This document shows, one piece after another, positions 25,465 to 34,433 of a DNA stretch of 64,000 nucleotides. The notes below the pieces were generated by a model that was not told where the DNA came from, did no database searches, and saw only the letters and a list, made by a program, of their open reading frames with translations. A program made the position numbers and the translations under genes. The number at the start of each line of letters is the position of its first letter. Positions within the stretch are counted from its first letter, which is position 1. The stretch is from CAVPTL01 sp963708725 (GTDB lineage Bacteria; Actinomycetota; Thermoleophilia; Gaiellales; JAICJC01), in NCBI GenBank assembly GCA_963708725.1, contig CAVPTL010000007.1, forward strand, positions 1 to 64,000, in the 5' to 3' direction.

Positions 25465-26790
25465 GTGATTGAGCTCGCCACAGGCGTGCAGCGGTATCTG
25501 CTGGAGGCCCGGCAGATGCAGGCTTTGTCGTTCATCGTGCACATTCCGCTGGTGTGTTTTGGGATCGCGTTTCCCGCGATGGTGATGACAGCCGAGTGGC
25601 TGCACATGCGCACCGGCGACCCCGTCTACCTCACCCTTGCCAAACGCTGGACGCGAGTGATGCTCGCGCTGTTTGCCGCCGGTGTTGTGACCGGCACGGT
25701 GCTGTCCTTCGAGATGGGCCTTCTGTGGCCCGAGTTCACGAGCGTCTATGGCAGCGTGTTTGGCCTGGGCTTCGCGGTCGAGGGCTTCTCGTTCTTCCTC
25801 GAGGCCATCTTCATCGGGATCTACGCCTACGGCTGGAACCGGCTCTCTCCCCGAGTGCACTTCCTGAGCGGGTTCCCGGTCGTGTTCTCGGGCTTTCTGG
25901 GCTCGTTGATGGTGATCGCGGTCAACGGCTGGATGAACCACCCCACCGGCTTCAAACTGGTCGACGGCAAGGCCGTTGACGTGCACCCCGTGGACGCGCT
26001 CTTCTTCAACCCCAACTTCTGGCACGAGTTGGTGCACATGTACATCGCCGGCTACATGGTCACCGGCTTCCTGGTGGCCGCCTGTTACGCGTTTGCGCGG
26101 CTGCGCGGCCGAGACGGCCGATACGAGCGAGTCGCACTGGTGATCCCGCTGACGATCGCCTGCATGGCCTCCCTGATCCAGGCCCCCGTGGGCGACTGGG
26201 CCGGCCGGGTCGTCGCCGAGAACCAACCGGTCAAGCTGGCCGCATTCGAGGGCCTCGGCAAATCCGAGAGCGACGCCCCCATCCACATCCTCGGGATCTA
26301 CCGCGACGGCGAGGTCAAGTACGGAATCCCGATCCCCGACATGCTGTCGCTGCTCGCATACCACGACCCCAGCCACAGGGTGACGGGCCTCGACAGCGTG
26401 CCCGCGCGTGACCGCCCGCCGGTCAACGTGGTGCGATTCTCGTTCCAGACGATGGTCGGCATCGGCACGCTGCTGTTCGCCCTCGCGGTCGTGTTTCTCT
26501 TCATCCGGGTGCGCCGCAAGCGCATGCCCGAATCGCCGTGGTTTTACCGCGCGGTGGTGCTGGCCGGGCCGCTGTCGCTGGTGGCGCTGATCGCCGGGTG
26601 GGTCGCCACCGAGGTCGGTCGCCAGCCGTGGGTCGTCTATCGCTACATGCGCACCGCCCAGGCGGTCACCGGCGCCGGCGGCATCCCCGTCGGATACGCG
26701 ACGTTGGCCGCGGTGTACCTCGCACTCGGGTGCGCCGTCGCCTGGATTCTGGTGCGGCTCTCGCGCTCGCCCATGGAGGAGGGATCATGA
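25465..26790 (+). CDS. cydA: Cytochrome bd ubiquinol/menaquinol oxidase subunit I
   Basis: A 441-residue CydA, the haem-carrying subunit of the high-affinity terminal oxidase in the membrane. Landmarks: H26 in LSFIVHIPLVCFG (matching the haem b595 ligand of the family), GWMNHPTGF, the quinol-binding Q-loop region, and the conserved GRQPWVVY near the C-terminus. The length indicates the short Q-loop form. GTG start, 9 nt after TAGAAC, no Shine-Dalgarno. Its stop overlaps the cydB start (ATGA). No cydX or cydDC genes are adjacent. Confidence 0.95.
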   Translation: MIELATGVQRYLLEARQMQALSFIVHIPLVCFGIAFPAMVMTAEWLHMRTGDPVYLTLAKRWTRVMLALFAAGVVTGTVLSFEMGLLWPEFTSVYGSVFGLGFAVEGFSFFLEAIFIGIYAYGWNRLSPRVHFLSGFPVVFSGFLGSLMVIAVNGWMNHPTGFKLVDGKAVDVHPVDALFFNPNFWHELVHMYIAGYMVTGFLVAACYAFARLRGRDGRYERVALVIPLTIACMASLIQAPVGDWAGRVVAENQPVKLAAFEGLGKSESDAPIHILGIYRDGEVKYGIPIPDMLSLLAYHDPSHRVTGLDSVPARDRPPVNVVRFSFQTMVGIGTLLFALAVVFLFIRVRRKRMPESPWFYRAVVLAGPLSLVALIAGWVATEVGRQPWVVYRYMRTAQAVTGAGGIPVGYATLAAVYLALGCAVAWILVRLSRSPMEEGS

Positions 26791-28001
26791 TCGTGCTGCA
26801 GACGCTTCCGATCGTGTTCGTGCTCGCAGGGCTGGTGTTCTACGTGGTGCTCGGCGGGGCCGACTTCGGCGCCGGGCTGTGGCAGCTGATCGGCGCCCGG
26901 GGCGCGCAGGGACGCCGCATCCGCGACCACGCACACCACGCGATGGGCCCGGTGTGGGAGGCCAACCACGTGTGGCTGATCTTCGTGATCACGGTGCTGT
27001 GGACGGGCTACTCGGAGGTGTTCGGATCGATCGCCTCGACCCTTTCGATCCCGTTCTTCGTCGCGGCGATCGGGATCATCATGCGGGGTGGGGCGTATGC
27101 GCTTCGGTCGGGCACGCGCCCCGGCACCGAGCAGCGAAGCGTGGAGGCGGTGCTCTCGGTGTCGTCGATTCTCACGCCCTTCGCGCTGGGGCTGATCGTC
27201 GGCGGCATCGCCGCCGGTCGAGTACCGGTCGGAAATGCGGCGGGAAACCTTGTGACGAGCTGGCTCAACCCACTCGCGCTCACGATCGGGGTGATCGCGG
27301 TGGCGTTCTGCGCGTACCTGGCCGCGGTGTTCCTCGCGGCCGACGCCGTCCGTCACGACGACCCGGAGATGGCGGAGGCGTTCCGCTCCCGAGCGCTGGT
27401 CTCGGGCGTGATCGCCGGGATCGCGGCCGCTCTGGGATTGATCCCGCTGCACACCGACGCCCCGCACCTGTTCCACGAGCTGCTCACCGGCCGGGCGCTC
27501 CCGACGCTGATCATCTCGGCAGTGGCCGGGGCGGCCGCGCTTTGGCTGGTGCGCGAACGCCGCTACGAACCGGCCCGCTACACCGCCGCCCTGGCCGTGG
27601 CTGCGGTGATCGCCGGCTGGGGACTCGGACAGTCGCCCTACCTGCTGCCGGGCCTGACGATCGAGAATGCCGCCGCGCCGCGTAACACGCTGATCGCGGT
27701 GATCGTGGCGGTGATCGCGGGCGGCATCATCCTGTTTCCCTCGCTCACGGTGCTCTTCCGGCTGCTCCTGGGAGGCACGTTCGGATCGGGCCCGACCGCC
27801 GACGACGCTGCGGTCGAGCGGCACCAAACGCCAGCCGCAAGCGCCTCTGTCGGCCGCGTCGCCATCGCCCTGGCGGTGGTCGGGCTGGGATTCCTGACAT
27901 TCGCGAACGCGGGTTGGGCGCACGCGATCGGCGCCGCCGCACTGCTGGTGTGCGCGGGCCTGGCGGTACGCGCGCTGATCTCTCCCGACGTTCTCTCCTG
28001 A
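26787..28001 (+). CDS. cydB: Cytochrome bd oxidase subunit II
   Basis: A 404-residue CydB. The N-terminal block MIVLQTLPIVFVLAGLVFYVVLGGADFGAG and the WEANHVWLIFVITVLWTGY stretch are family hallmarks; the rest is membrane helices. It is a little longer than most CydB proteins, with a low-complexity loop (about 330-350) near the end (SGPTADDAAVERHQTPAAS). ATG 26787 overlaps the cydA stop. Works with CydA to reduce O2 at low tension. Confidence 0.93.
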   Translation: MIVLQTLPIVFVLAGLVFYVVLGGADFGAGLWQLIGARGAQGRRIRDHAHHAMGPVWEANHVWLIFVITVLWTGYSEVFGSIASTLSIPFFVAAIGIIMRGGAYALRSGTRPGTEQRSVEAVLSVSSILTPFALGLIVGGIAAGRVPVGNAAGNLVTSWLNPLALTIGVIAVAFCAYLAAVFLAADAVRHDDPEMAEAFRSRALVSGVIAGIAAALGLIPLHTDAPHLFHELLTGRALPTLIISAVAGAAALWLVRERRYEPARYTAALAVAAVIAGWGLGQSPYLLPGLTIENAAAPRNTLIAVIVAVIAGGIILFPSLTVLFRLLLGGTFGSGPTADDAAVERHQTPAASASVGRVAIALAVVGLGFLTFANAGWAHAIGAAALLVCAGLAVRALISPDVLS

Positions 28002-28068
28002 ACCCCGCGGCGGGCGCACATCTGGCTAGAATCACCGCCGCAGTATCGAACGAGCCAAAGGGACGCCG

Positions 28069-28671
28069 ATGAGATCCGCAAGCATTCGCCGCGAGTCCAC
28101 GATCACAGCCCAGCTCGGGCTCGTCGTGGGTGCGGCAGTTATCACCGCGATCGCGGCCCAGATCTCGGTCGGATATCCGATCCCCACGACGCTACAGACG
28201 TGCGCGGTGTTTGGCACCGCCGCTGTGCTGGGAGCGCGCCTGGCGGTGGCCTCGCAGGTGCTCTACCTCGCCGCCGGCGCGGCCGGTCTGCCCGTGTTTG
28301 CCGACGGCAAGGGCGGAACCGACATCCTCACAGTCGCCAGTCCGGTGCACGCCACCGGCGGATACCTGTACGGCTTCGTGATCGCCGCCTTCATCATCGG
28401 ATTTGTGTGCGACCGGCTCGGGCGAGGCTTCTACGTCACCGTGCCCACGATGCTGATCGCAAGCGTCGCCGTCTACCTGCCCGGCCTGATCTGGCTGCAC
28501 CAGGCGATTCCGGTGCCGTGGACGGGCGCCGGCAGCACCGTGCTGCACTACGGGCTGTGGCCGTTCGTGCTGGGTGACATCGCAAAGATTCTGGCTGCCG
28601 CAGCGCTTGTGGATCCCCGCGCTCCGTGGGGAAACCTGGTCGACCGGTTGCGCCTCCCGGCGAGCGGTTAA
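28069..28671 (+). CDS. bioY: Biotin transporter BioY (ECF substrate-binding membrane protein)
   Basis: A 200-residue BioY. Family motifs: QISVGYPIPTTLQTCAVFGTAAVLGARLA (the IPxTLQ signature), GAAGLPVFADGKGG, and TGGYLYGFVIAAFIIG. Six membrane helices. Without BioM/BioN in the window it may work with shared ECF ATPases or alone. A TAGAAT hexamer at 28027-28032 could be its -10, and AAAGG precedes the ATG. It converges on the flavoprotein gene with a 4-base 3' overlap. Confidence 0.92.
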   Translation: MRSASIRRESTITAQLGLVVGAAVITAIAAQISVGYPIPTTLQTCAVFGTAAVLGARLAVASQVLYLAAGAAGLPVFADGKGGTDILTVASPVHATGGYLYGFVIAAFIIGFVCDRLGRGFYVTVPTMLIASVAVYLPGLIWLHQAIPVPWTGAGSTVLHYGLWPFVLGDIAKILAAAALVDPRAPWGNLVDRLRLPASG

Positions 28672-30053
28672 TGATCCTCGAGGCCGGCCGGCACCAGCTC
28701 TGAGAGCTTGACCGCCAGCCGGTTCGGCGAGCGGCCAGCCCGCTCGGCTCGCTCCTTGCGACGAACCGCCTCGCGCACCAGGTGCGCCCCGCCATACCGG
28801 ATCGGATCGGGCGGAAACTTCGCCGATTCCCGGTTCCAAAGCGCCGAGAGCGCGGTGTCGTCATCCACATCAACCGCACGGCGGGCCAGACACTTGCCGC
28901 CGGCGACCGACGGGCCGACGCCGTTCCCGCTCCATCCCACGCCGTACAGCAGATTGGTGTGGCCACCCAACTCGCCGAGCAGCGGCAGGCCGTCAGTCGA
29001 GCGGTCGATCGGACCCGACCAGTCGGCCACGACCCGCACATCGGCGAGCTGCGGGTAGGCGTCGCGCAGGTCGGCCTCCACCTCGCGGCTGCGTGGCTGG
29101 TTGCGGTCAAAGCTCTCGGGGATGCGGCCGCCCATCGCGATTCCCCAGCCGCCTTTTCCGAACACGATCCGGCCGTCGTTGGTGGTTCGGTAGTAGTCGA
29201 CCATCTGCTGGGAATCGGTGATCGCCTCGCCTCCGGTCCAGCCGATCCGCTCCAGTTCCTCGGGGATCGGTTCGGTCGCGACCACGTCGCTCGAGATCGC
29301 GACGATGTGGCGGCGCAACTCGGGGATGCTCGCCGACCAGGCGTTGGTGGCGACCACCAGCTTGGCCGCCTGCACGCTGCCACCGCTGGTCGTGACCAGG
29401 GTCGGAGCCGAGCGGGTGAACCTGGTCACGAGCGTGTGCTCGTGGATGCGTACGCCGGCGGCGAGACACGCGCGGCGAAGACCGCGCGCAAGCACCGCCG
29501 GCTGAATCGTGGCGCCACTTCGATCGAAGGTACCCGCGAGGTGCGCCGGCGATCCGGTGCGGCGTGCCACCTCATCGGGCGAGAGCGCCACGAACGCCTC
29601 GGGATTGACAGCGGCACAGCGGGCGGCGGTGTCGTCCCACGCACCCATGCCAGCCTGTGTGCGAGTCGTCCAAACCCACCCCCCGCGAACGATCTGGGCG
29701 TCCTCCCCATGCCGCTGACAGAACGCCTCGATGTCGTCGATCGCGTGCTCGGATTCGCGGCAGATCGCAAGCGCAACATCGTCTGAGACCAGCTTTCGCA
29801 GCGACGGAAACTTGGCCCACCACGACAGCACGAACCCCCCGTTTCGGCCCGACGCACCGCCACCGCAGACGTCTCGCTCGAGCACCACGACGTCACAGTC
29901 GGGCCGCAGTTGCTTGATCTCATACGCCGTCCACAGGCCGACGAATCCGCCGCCGATGATGCACACCTCCGCGGTCGTCTGCCCGGCAAGCGGGGGACTC
30001 GACGGCTCGTCGCCGAGGGCTTCCTCGAGCCACAGTGATCGGTGTGGGCTCAT
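28668..30053 (-). CDS. FAD-dependent amine oxidoreductase (DadA/PuuB-like)
   Basis: A 461-residue DAO-family flavoprotein. The N-terminal FAD motif reads VCIIGGGFVGLWTAYEI and the GG doublet GRNGGFVLSWWAKF follows, as in gamma-glutamylputrescine oxidase (PuuB) and related amine oxidases. The C-terminal half holds the substrate domain and the conserved GWSGNGVGPSVAGG. The family oxidises a primary/secondary amine to an imine/aldehyde. The ATG overlaps the GNAT stop codon by 4 bases. An aldehyde dehydrogenase gene 2 kb upstream would supply the next step, which is consistent with amine catabolism but not proven. Confidence 0.85.
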   Translation of the reverse strand: MSPHRSLWLEEALGDEPSSPPLAGQTTAEVCIIGGGFVGLWTAYEIKQLRPDCDVVVLERDVCGGGASGRNGGFVLSWWAKFPSLRKLVSDDVALAICRESEHAIDDIEAFCQRHGEDAQIVRGGWVWTTRTQAGMGAWDDTAARCAAVNPEAFVALSPDEVARRTGSPAHLAGTFDRSGATIQPAVLARGLRRACLAAGVRIHEHTLVTRFTRSAPTLVTTSGGSVQAAKLVVATNAWSASIPELRRHIVAISSDVVATEPIPEELERIGWTGGEAITDSQQMVDYYRTTNDGRIVFGKGGWGIAMGGRIPESFDRNQPRSREVEADLRDAYPQLADVRVVADWSGPIDRSTDGLPLLGELGGHTNLLYGVGWSGNGVGPSVAGGKCLARRAVDVDDDTALSALWNRESAKFPPDPIRYGGAHLVREAVRRKERAERAGRSPNRLAVKLSELVPAGLEDH

Positions 30054-30547
30054 GCGTCGAAGGGTGGTGCCGCCAGCACCACCGAGGTCTCGATCTGTCG
30101 GTCAGGAATGTCCCAGTAGGCCTGGAGCAGCTCGGTCTTTCGGGCCGGCGAGACCTGCTCGAAGCCATGCCGGCGGTAGAAGCTGATCGCCCATTCGGCC
30201 GCCGCCCATGTCCCCACCAGAATCCGTCGCTGGGTCAGGCCCCGCAGATGCTCGAGCAATGCGCTGCCCACGCCGCGCTTCTGGCTTCCGGGCTGCACAT
30301 AGGCGTGGCGGATCAGGTCGACGTCGTCGACCGGCTGGATGCCCATGACCCCGATCAGCACGCCGTCGGCCTCGTATCCCCAAAACACGACGCCGGCCGC
30401 GATCTCTCCGTCGAGTTCGCTTGCCTCCATGTACGGCTCGTGCCAGCGGTCGGTGGGGATCACTCCGCGGTAGGCCTCGGCAGCGGCGTTCACAATCGCG
30501 AGCATCGCGGAGCGCTCGTCGTCGTGACATGGCCTGATGCCGTCCAC
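30050..30547 (-). CDS. GNAT-family N-acetyltransferase
   Basis: A 165-residue GNAT protein with motif A (VQPGSQKRGVGSALLEHLRGLTQRRILVGTWA): the V-x-P-x-x-Q-x-R-G-V-G acetyl-CoA loop is clear. The C-terminal FYRRHGFEQV block is typical. GTG start at 30547, 6 nt after TAGACT. It is translationally coupled to the amine oxidoreductase that follows, so an amine substrate is plausible. Confidence 0.88.
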   Translation of the reverse strand: MDGIRPCHDDERSAMLAIVNAAAEAYRGVIPTDRWHEPYMEASELDGEIAAGVVFWGYEADGVLIGVMGIQPVDDVDLIRHAYVQPGSQKRGVGSALLEHLRGLTQRRILVGTWAAAEWAISFYRRHGFEQVSPARKTELLQAYWDIPDRQIETSVVLAAPPFDA

Positions 30548-30553
30548 GCGGCC

Positions 30554-30559
30554 AGTCTA
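30554..30559 (-). promoter_or_regulatory. Leaderless-type -10 element of GNAT-amine oxidase unit
   Basis: TAGACT, 6 bases, GTG 30547. It suggests an internal start of transcription between the upstream FAD/NAD(P) gene and the GNAT gene. Confidence 0.45.
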
Positions 30560-30566
30560 GTGGTGG

Positions 30567-31955
30567 CTATCCGGGCAGCGCGCAGCGGCCCGCAATCTCC
30601 GCTGCCTGGGTGCGAATCTCCGGGATCGCGACCGACTCCCACAGCTCGCCGCGACGCAGCCAGCCGATGGTGAAAAGCGTCGAGGACAGGCTGCCGTCGG
30701 CGGCTCGCAGGGCGCCGTCGTCACCGGTGTCGAGTCCCAGGCCGAGCGGGTGGGGAACGGCGAGTCCGCGCTCGCACAGCTCGTCGAGCAGCGGGGATCC
30801 CGCATCGACCACCGACCCCGCCGGCCCGGTGCAGTTGACGGCCGCGTCCACCCGCAGCGTCGAGATCTCACCACTACCGCGGGCTACCACCGTGATCGTG
30901 AGCCCATGATCGTCGGCCTGCACGCTTTGGAACCTCCCGCCCCGGATGTCGAGCTGGCCGTGATCACGCAGGACCTCGATCGACGCCGCCACCGCGGGAG
31001 CCATCCGGTGGCGGTGGATGTCCCAGTAGCGCGCGAACCGCGTCAGGAAGCGGCGCTGGTCGTCGCGCGACATGCCCTTCCAGATGCCCTGGGTGTAGGG
31101 CCGGATCGAGTTCACGACGTCACGCCAGTCGCCGCCGACGGCGTCGGCCTTGACCGTCGCCGCGCGCAGCAGCGCGGGCAGCTCCCGCAGCGGCGTGCCC
31201 GAACGGGGTGGCATGAAATCGATCGGGTGGCGCTCGCCCGGCGGCCGGTGTGGCCGGGGCAGGAGCCCGCTGCGCGAGATCGCGGTCATCCGCACCTCGG
31301 GACGCTCATCGGCGATCTGCAAGGCGACGTCGATCATGGTCAGCCCGGTGCCGACGAGCAGCAGCTCGTTACCCGGCGCGAGCTCGGTCAGCGCGCCCGG
31401 CACCCACGGGTCACGCACGTACCGGGGAGAGTCAGCCGGCCAGCCACCGTCACGCAGAGGCACGTCGCGCGGCGGCAGCACACCGGTTGCGATCACCACC
31501 CGATCGGCGTCGACGTCGCGGCCGCCGGTGAGCCGCAGCCGGTAGCCGGTGGCCTGTGGGGCAATTCCGACCACCTCGGCGTGGATCAGCTCAAAGCCGC
31601 CCGCCGGGGCGGCGTCGACCGCGTCGTGCAGCAGTTGACGCAGATAGTCGCCGTAGATCATGCGCGGCATGAACGCGGTCGCCCGCACCGGCTGGTGGTA
31701 GGTCGAAAGCCACTCGCGGAAATGGTTGGGGTTCTCGGCCAGCCCGCCCATGTTGGCGGCAACCACGTTCAGCAGATGTGCCGGGAAGCCGGTGCCGTAT
31801 GCGACTCCACGGGCCACCCGCTCGGCCCGCTCGATCATCACGACCCGGACGGGTGCTCTGCTTCGCAGCAGGTGTATGGCAACCAGCGTCCCGGCCGCGC
31901 CGCCGCCCACAATGGCGACGGTATCGCGGTCGGACACGGGCGGGTCGGAGGTCAC
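30567..31955 (-). CDS. FAD/NAD(P)-binding protein (NAD_binding_9 family)
   Basis: A 462-residue flavoprotein. N-terminal Rossmann motif VAIVGGGAAGTLVAIHLL, the GVAYGTGFPAHLLNVVAANMGGLA block typical of the FAD-NAD(P)-binding family (PF13454-like), and a middle NAD(P) region (LLVGTGLTMIDVALQI). I read it as a GTG start at 31955 two bases after the aldehyde dehydrogenase stop; an internal GTG a few codons in is possible. Such proteins are often hydroxylase- or reductase-like but poorly characterised. Partner of the aldehyde dehydrogenase by coupling. Confidence 0.75.
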   Translation of the reverse strand: MTSDPPVSDRDTVAIVGGGAAGTLVAIHLLRSRAPVRVVMIERAERVARGVAYGTGFPAHLLNVVAANMGGLAENPNHFREWLSTYHQPVRATAFMPRMIYGDYLRQLLHDAVDAAPAGGFELIHAEVVGIAPQATGYRLRLTGGRDVDADRVVIATGVLPPRDVPLRDGGWPADSPRYVRDPWVPGALTELAPGNELLLVGTGLTMIDVALQIADERPEVRMTAISRSGLLPRPHRPPGERHPIDFMPPRSGTPLRELPALLRAATVKADAVGGDWRDVVNSIRPYTQGIWKGMSRDDQRRFLTRFARYWDIHRHRMAPAVAASIEVLRDHGQLDIRGGRFQSVQADDHGLTITVVARGSGEISTLRVDAAVNCTGPAGSVVDAGSPLLDELCERGLAVPHPLGLGLDTGDDGALRAADGSLSSTLFTIGWLRRGELWESVAIPEIRTQAAEIAGRCALPG

Positions 31956-31957
31956 CT

Positions 31958-33460
31958 CTAGCGCAGGTGGATCCAGACGGCCTTCAGGTCGGTGAACTTG
32001 TCGAGCGCGTGGATCGACTTGTCGCGCCCAAAGCCCGATTGCTTGAACCCGCCGAAGGGCGAACTCATGTCGCCCTGGTCGAAGCAGTTCACCCACACGA
32101 CCCCCGCCCGCAGCGCTCGCGCGGTGCGATGCGCGACGTTGACGTCGTCTGTCCATACCGCCGCGGCCAGGCCGTACACCGTATCGTTGGCGATCTTGAT
32201 CGCCTGCTCGGTGTCGCTGAACGAGATCGTCGAGAGCACCGGGCCGAAGATCTCCTCGCGGGCGATCGTCATCGAGTTCTCGACGGCGTCGAAGATGGTC
32301 GGCTCGATGTAGTAGCCACCGGTCGACTCGCGTACGCGAGCGCCGCCGAGATGCAGCTTCGCCCCCTCTTTCGCGCCCGATTCGATGTATTCGAGCACTC
32401 GCCGCATCTGCGTGTCATCGACCATCGCGCCCATGCGGGTGTCGGGGTCGAGCGGGTCGCCCGGGGTGATTCCGCGTGCGACCTTCACCACCCGCGCAAG
32501 GAAATCGTCCTTGATCGACTCGTGGACCAGCAGCCGCGAGCCGGCATTACACACCTCGCCGGAGTTGTAGAAAATGCCCCAGGCGGCGGCTTCGGCGGCG
32601 CCGTCAAGGTCGGAACAGTCGGGCATGATGATGTGGGGCGTCTTGCCACCGCACTCGAGCGCGGTGCGCTTCATGTTCGACTCGCCGGAGTACATCAGAA
32701 ACATCTTGCCGATCGCGGTCGACCCGGTGAAGGCGATCATGTCGACATCCATGTGTCGCCCCAGCGCCTGACCGGCGGTCTCGCCGTAGCCGGGAACGAT
32801 CTGGAGCACGCCTTCCGGCAGACCGGCTTCGATCGCCAGCTCGCCCAGCCGGATCGCCGACAGCGGCGACTGCTCGGCCGGTTTCAGGATCACCGAGTTA
32901 CCGGTGGCCAGCGACGGCCCGAGCTTCCAGGAGGCCATCAGCAGTGGGAAGTTCCAGGGTACGACCGCGCCGACCACGCCGAGCGGCTCGCGCACGATCA
33001 TGACCACGTCGTCGTGCGAGGTCGGAGCCACCTCGTCGTAGACCTTGTCGATCGACTCGGCGTAGTAGGCGATGCAGTTTGCGGCACCGGGCACGTCGGA
33101 GCTGGTCGAGTCGTGGATCGGCTTTCCCATGTCGATCGTCTCGAGCATCGCCAGCTCGTCGCGATGCTCGCGCATCAGCTCGGCCAGCCGCAGCAGCACC
33201 CGCTTTCGGCCGGTGGGCGCCATCCGCGACCACACGCCCGACTCGAACGCGGCGCGTGCACCGCGCACGGCGGCGTCGACGTCGGCCCTGTCGCAGGAGG
33301 CGACCTGTGCGATCACCTCGCCTGTGATCGGGCTCACACAATCGAACGTCTCACCCGACACCGCATCCACCGCCCGGCCGTCGATGAACGCTTTGGTGCG
33401 GAGATCCAACCCACGAACGGCATCGGCCAGCGTGGGTGCGGGAGTTGAAAGCTCGGTCAT
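31958..33460 (-). CDS. Aldehyde dehydrogenase (PuuC/BetB-like)
   Basis: A 500-residue NAD(P)-dependent aldehyde dehydrogenase. Catalytic Glu in ALECGGKTPHI and catalytic Cys in NSGEVCNAGSRLLV; the VVPWNFPLLMASWKLGPSLATGN cofactor segment and the C-terminal ALRAGVVWVNCFDQGD/PFGGFKQSGFGRD blocks are intact. It resembles gamma-glutamyl-gamma-aminobutyraldehyde and aminoaldehyde dehydrogenases. ATG 33460 follows a GAGGTGATTGGC Shine-Dalgarno; a GTG nine bases upstream lies in that Shine-Dalgarno. Head of a two-gene unit, perhaps continuing into the GNAT/oxidase pair. Confidence 0.9.
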   Translation of the reverse strand: MTELSTPAPTLADAVRGLDLRTKAFIDGRAVDAVSGETFDCVSPITGEVIAQVASCDRADVDAAVRGARAAFESGVWSRMAPTGRKRVLLRLAELMREHRDELAMLETIDMGKPIHDSTSSDVPGAANCIAYYAESIDKVYDEVAPTSHDDVVMIVREPLGVVGAVVPWNFPLLMASWKLGPSLATGNSVILKPAEQSPLSAIRLGELAIEAGLPEGVLQIVPGYGETAGQALGRHMDVDMIAFTGSTAIGKMFLMYSGESNMKRTALECGGKTPHIIMPDCSDLDGAAEAAAWGIFYNSGEVCNAGSRLLVHESIKDDFLARVVKVARGITPGDPLDPDTRMGAMVDDTQMRRVLEYIESGAKEGAKLHLGGARVRESTGGYYIEPTIFDAVENSMTIAREEIFGPVLSTISFSDTEQAIKIANDTVYGLAAAVWTDDVNVAHRTARALRAGVVWVNCFDQGDMSSPFGGFKQSGFGRDKSIHALDKFTDLKAVWIHLR

Positions 33461-33606
33461 GCCAATCACCTCAGGTCGTGGGGACGCTCAACCCCTGGAA
33501 TGTACATCGCTTGTTTTTACCTATGTGCTGCATATGTGTTAGTTTGCCGAGTTCGAAGCGCAGTTCGGCGCAGGCAGGAATGCATCCAAAGGAAACGGTG
33601 ACGGCG

Positions 33607-34425
33607 ATGAACGGACTACCCATGAAACGATCCCGCGCGTTGGGAGTCATGCTCGCTGCGGTGATCTTCGCCGCCGGCTGCGGATCGAGCTCCAGCAGTT
33701 CGAGTAGCTCCAGTGCGACCACCTCGACGCCGGCACCCACCACGCTCACTGTCGACGCCGCCGCCTCGCTCACGGGTGCGTTCACCGACCTCGCCAAGAC
33801 CTTTGAGTCCCAAAATCCCGGCGTCAAGGTCGTCACCAACTTCGCCGGCACCGACACCCTCGCCGCCCAGGTCGAAGCCGGCCAGAAGGCCGACGTGTTC
33901 GCGGGAGCGAGCCCGAAGTATCCCGAGGAGCTGATGACGAAGAAGCTGCTCGGCCCCACCACCAACTTTGCGACCAACACGCTCACGATCGTGGTGCCGG
34001 CATCCAACCCGGCGGGAATCACCTCCTACAAGCAGCTCGTGTCGAAGCAGCCCAAGGTCGTCATCGGCGACCCGGCGGTGCCGATCGGCGCCTACACCAT
34101 CGAGGTACTCGGAAACCTTGGTATCCAGGAGAGCGACCTCAACATCGTCAGCAAGGAGCCCGACGTGACCAGCGTGCTTGCGAAGGTCACGACCGGCGCA
34201 GCCGACGCGGGCTTCGTGTACATCACGGATGCGCTCTCTGCGGGAGATAAGGTCAAGCAGGTTCCATTCCCGGAGTCGGCGCAGGCGACGGCGATCTATC
34301 CGATCGGCGTGCTGACCGCGAGCACCAATACAGAAATGGCGCAGAAGTGGATCGATCTGGTGATGAGCCCCACGGGTCAGGCCGAGTTGAAGAAGCTCGG
34401 CTTCGGCGCGCCCCCGTCCAGCTAA
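33607..34425 (+). CDS. modA: Molybdate ABC transporter substrate-binding lipoprotein
   Basis: A 272-residue ModA. The lipoprotein signal ends in FAAGC with the lipidated Cys at residue 25, followed by a run of ten serines and a Thr/Pro linker. The mature domain has the ModA landmarks DAAASLTGAFTDLAKTFE, NFAGTDTLAAQVEAG, ADVFAGAS, and GAADAGFVYITDA. The start could also be GTG 33598 or ATG 33622; ATG 33607 leaves AAAGGA 13 bases upstream. A promoter-like TTGTTT (33511-33516)/TATGTG (33533-33538) pair with 16-base spacing precedes it. Head of modABC. Confidence 0.9.
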   Translation: MNGLPMKRSRALGVMLAAVIFAAGCGSSSSSSSSSSATTSTPAPTTLTVDAAASLTGAFTDLAKTFESQNPGVKVVTNFAGTDTLAAQVEAGQKADVFAGASPKYPEELMTKKLLGPTTNFATNTLTIVVPASNPAGITSYKQLVSKQPKVVIGDPAVPIGAYTIEVLGNLGIQESDLNIVSKEPDVTSVLAKVTTGAADAGFVYITDALSAGDKVKQVPFPESAQATAIYPIGVLTASTNTEMAQKWIDLVMSPTGQAELKKLGFGAPPSS

Positions 34426-34433
34426 CAGTCATC

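Noticed and set aside
33470..33606. Molybdenum-cofactor riboswitch upstream of modA
   Set aside because: The 137 bases contain an AT-rich promoter-like stretch and a Shine-Dalgarno, but I see no multi-helix fold.
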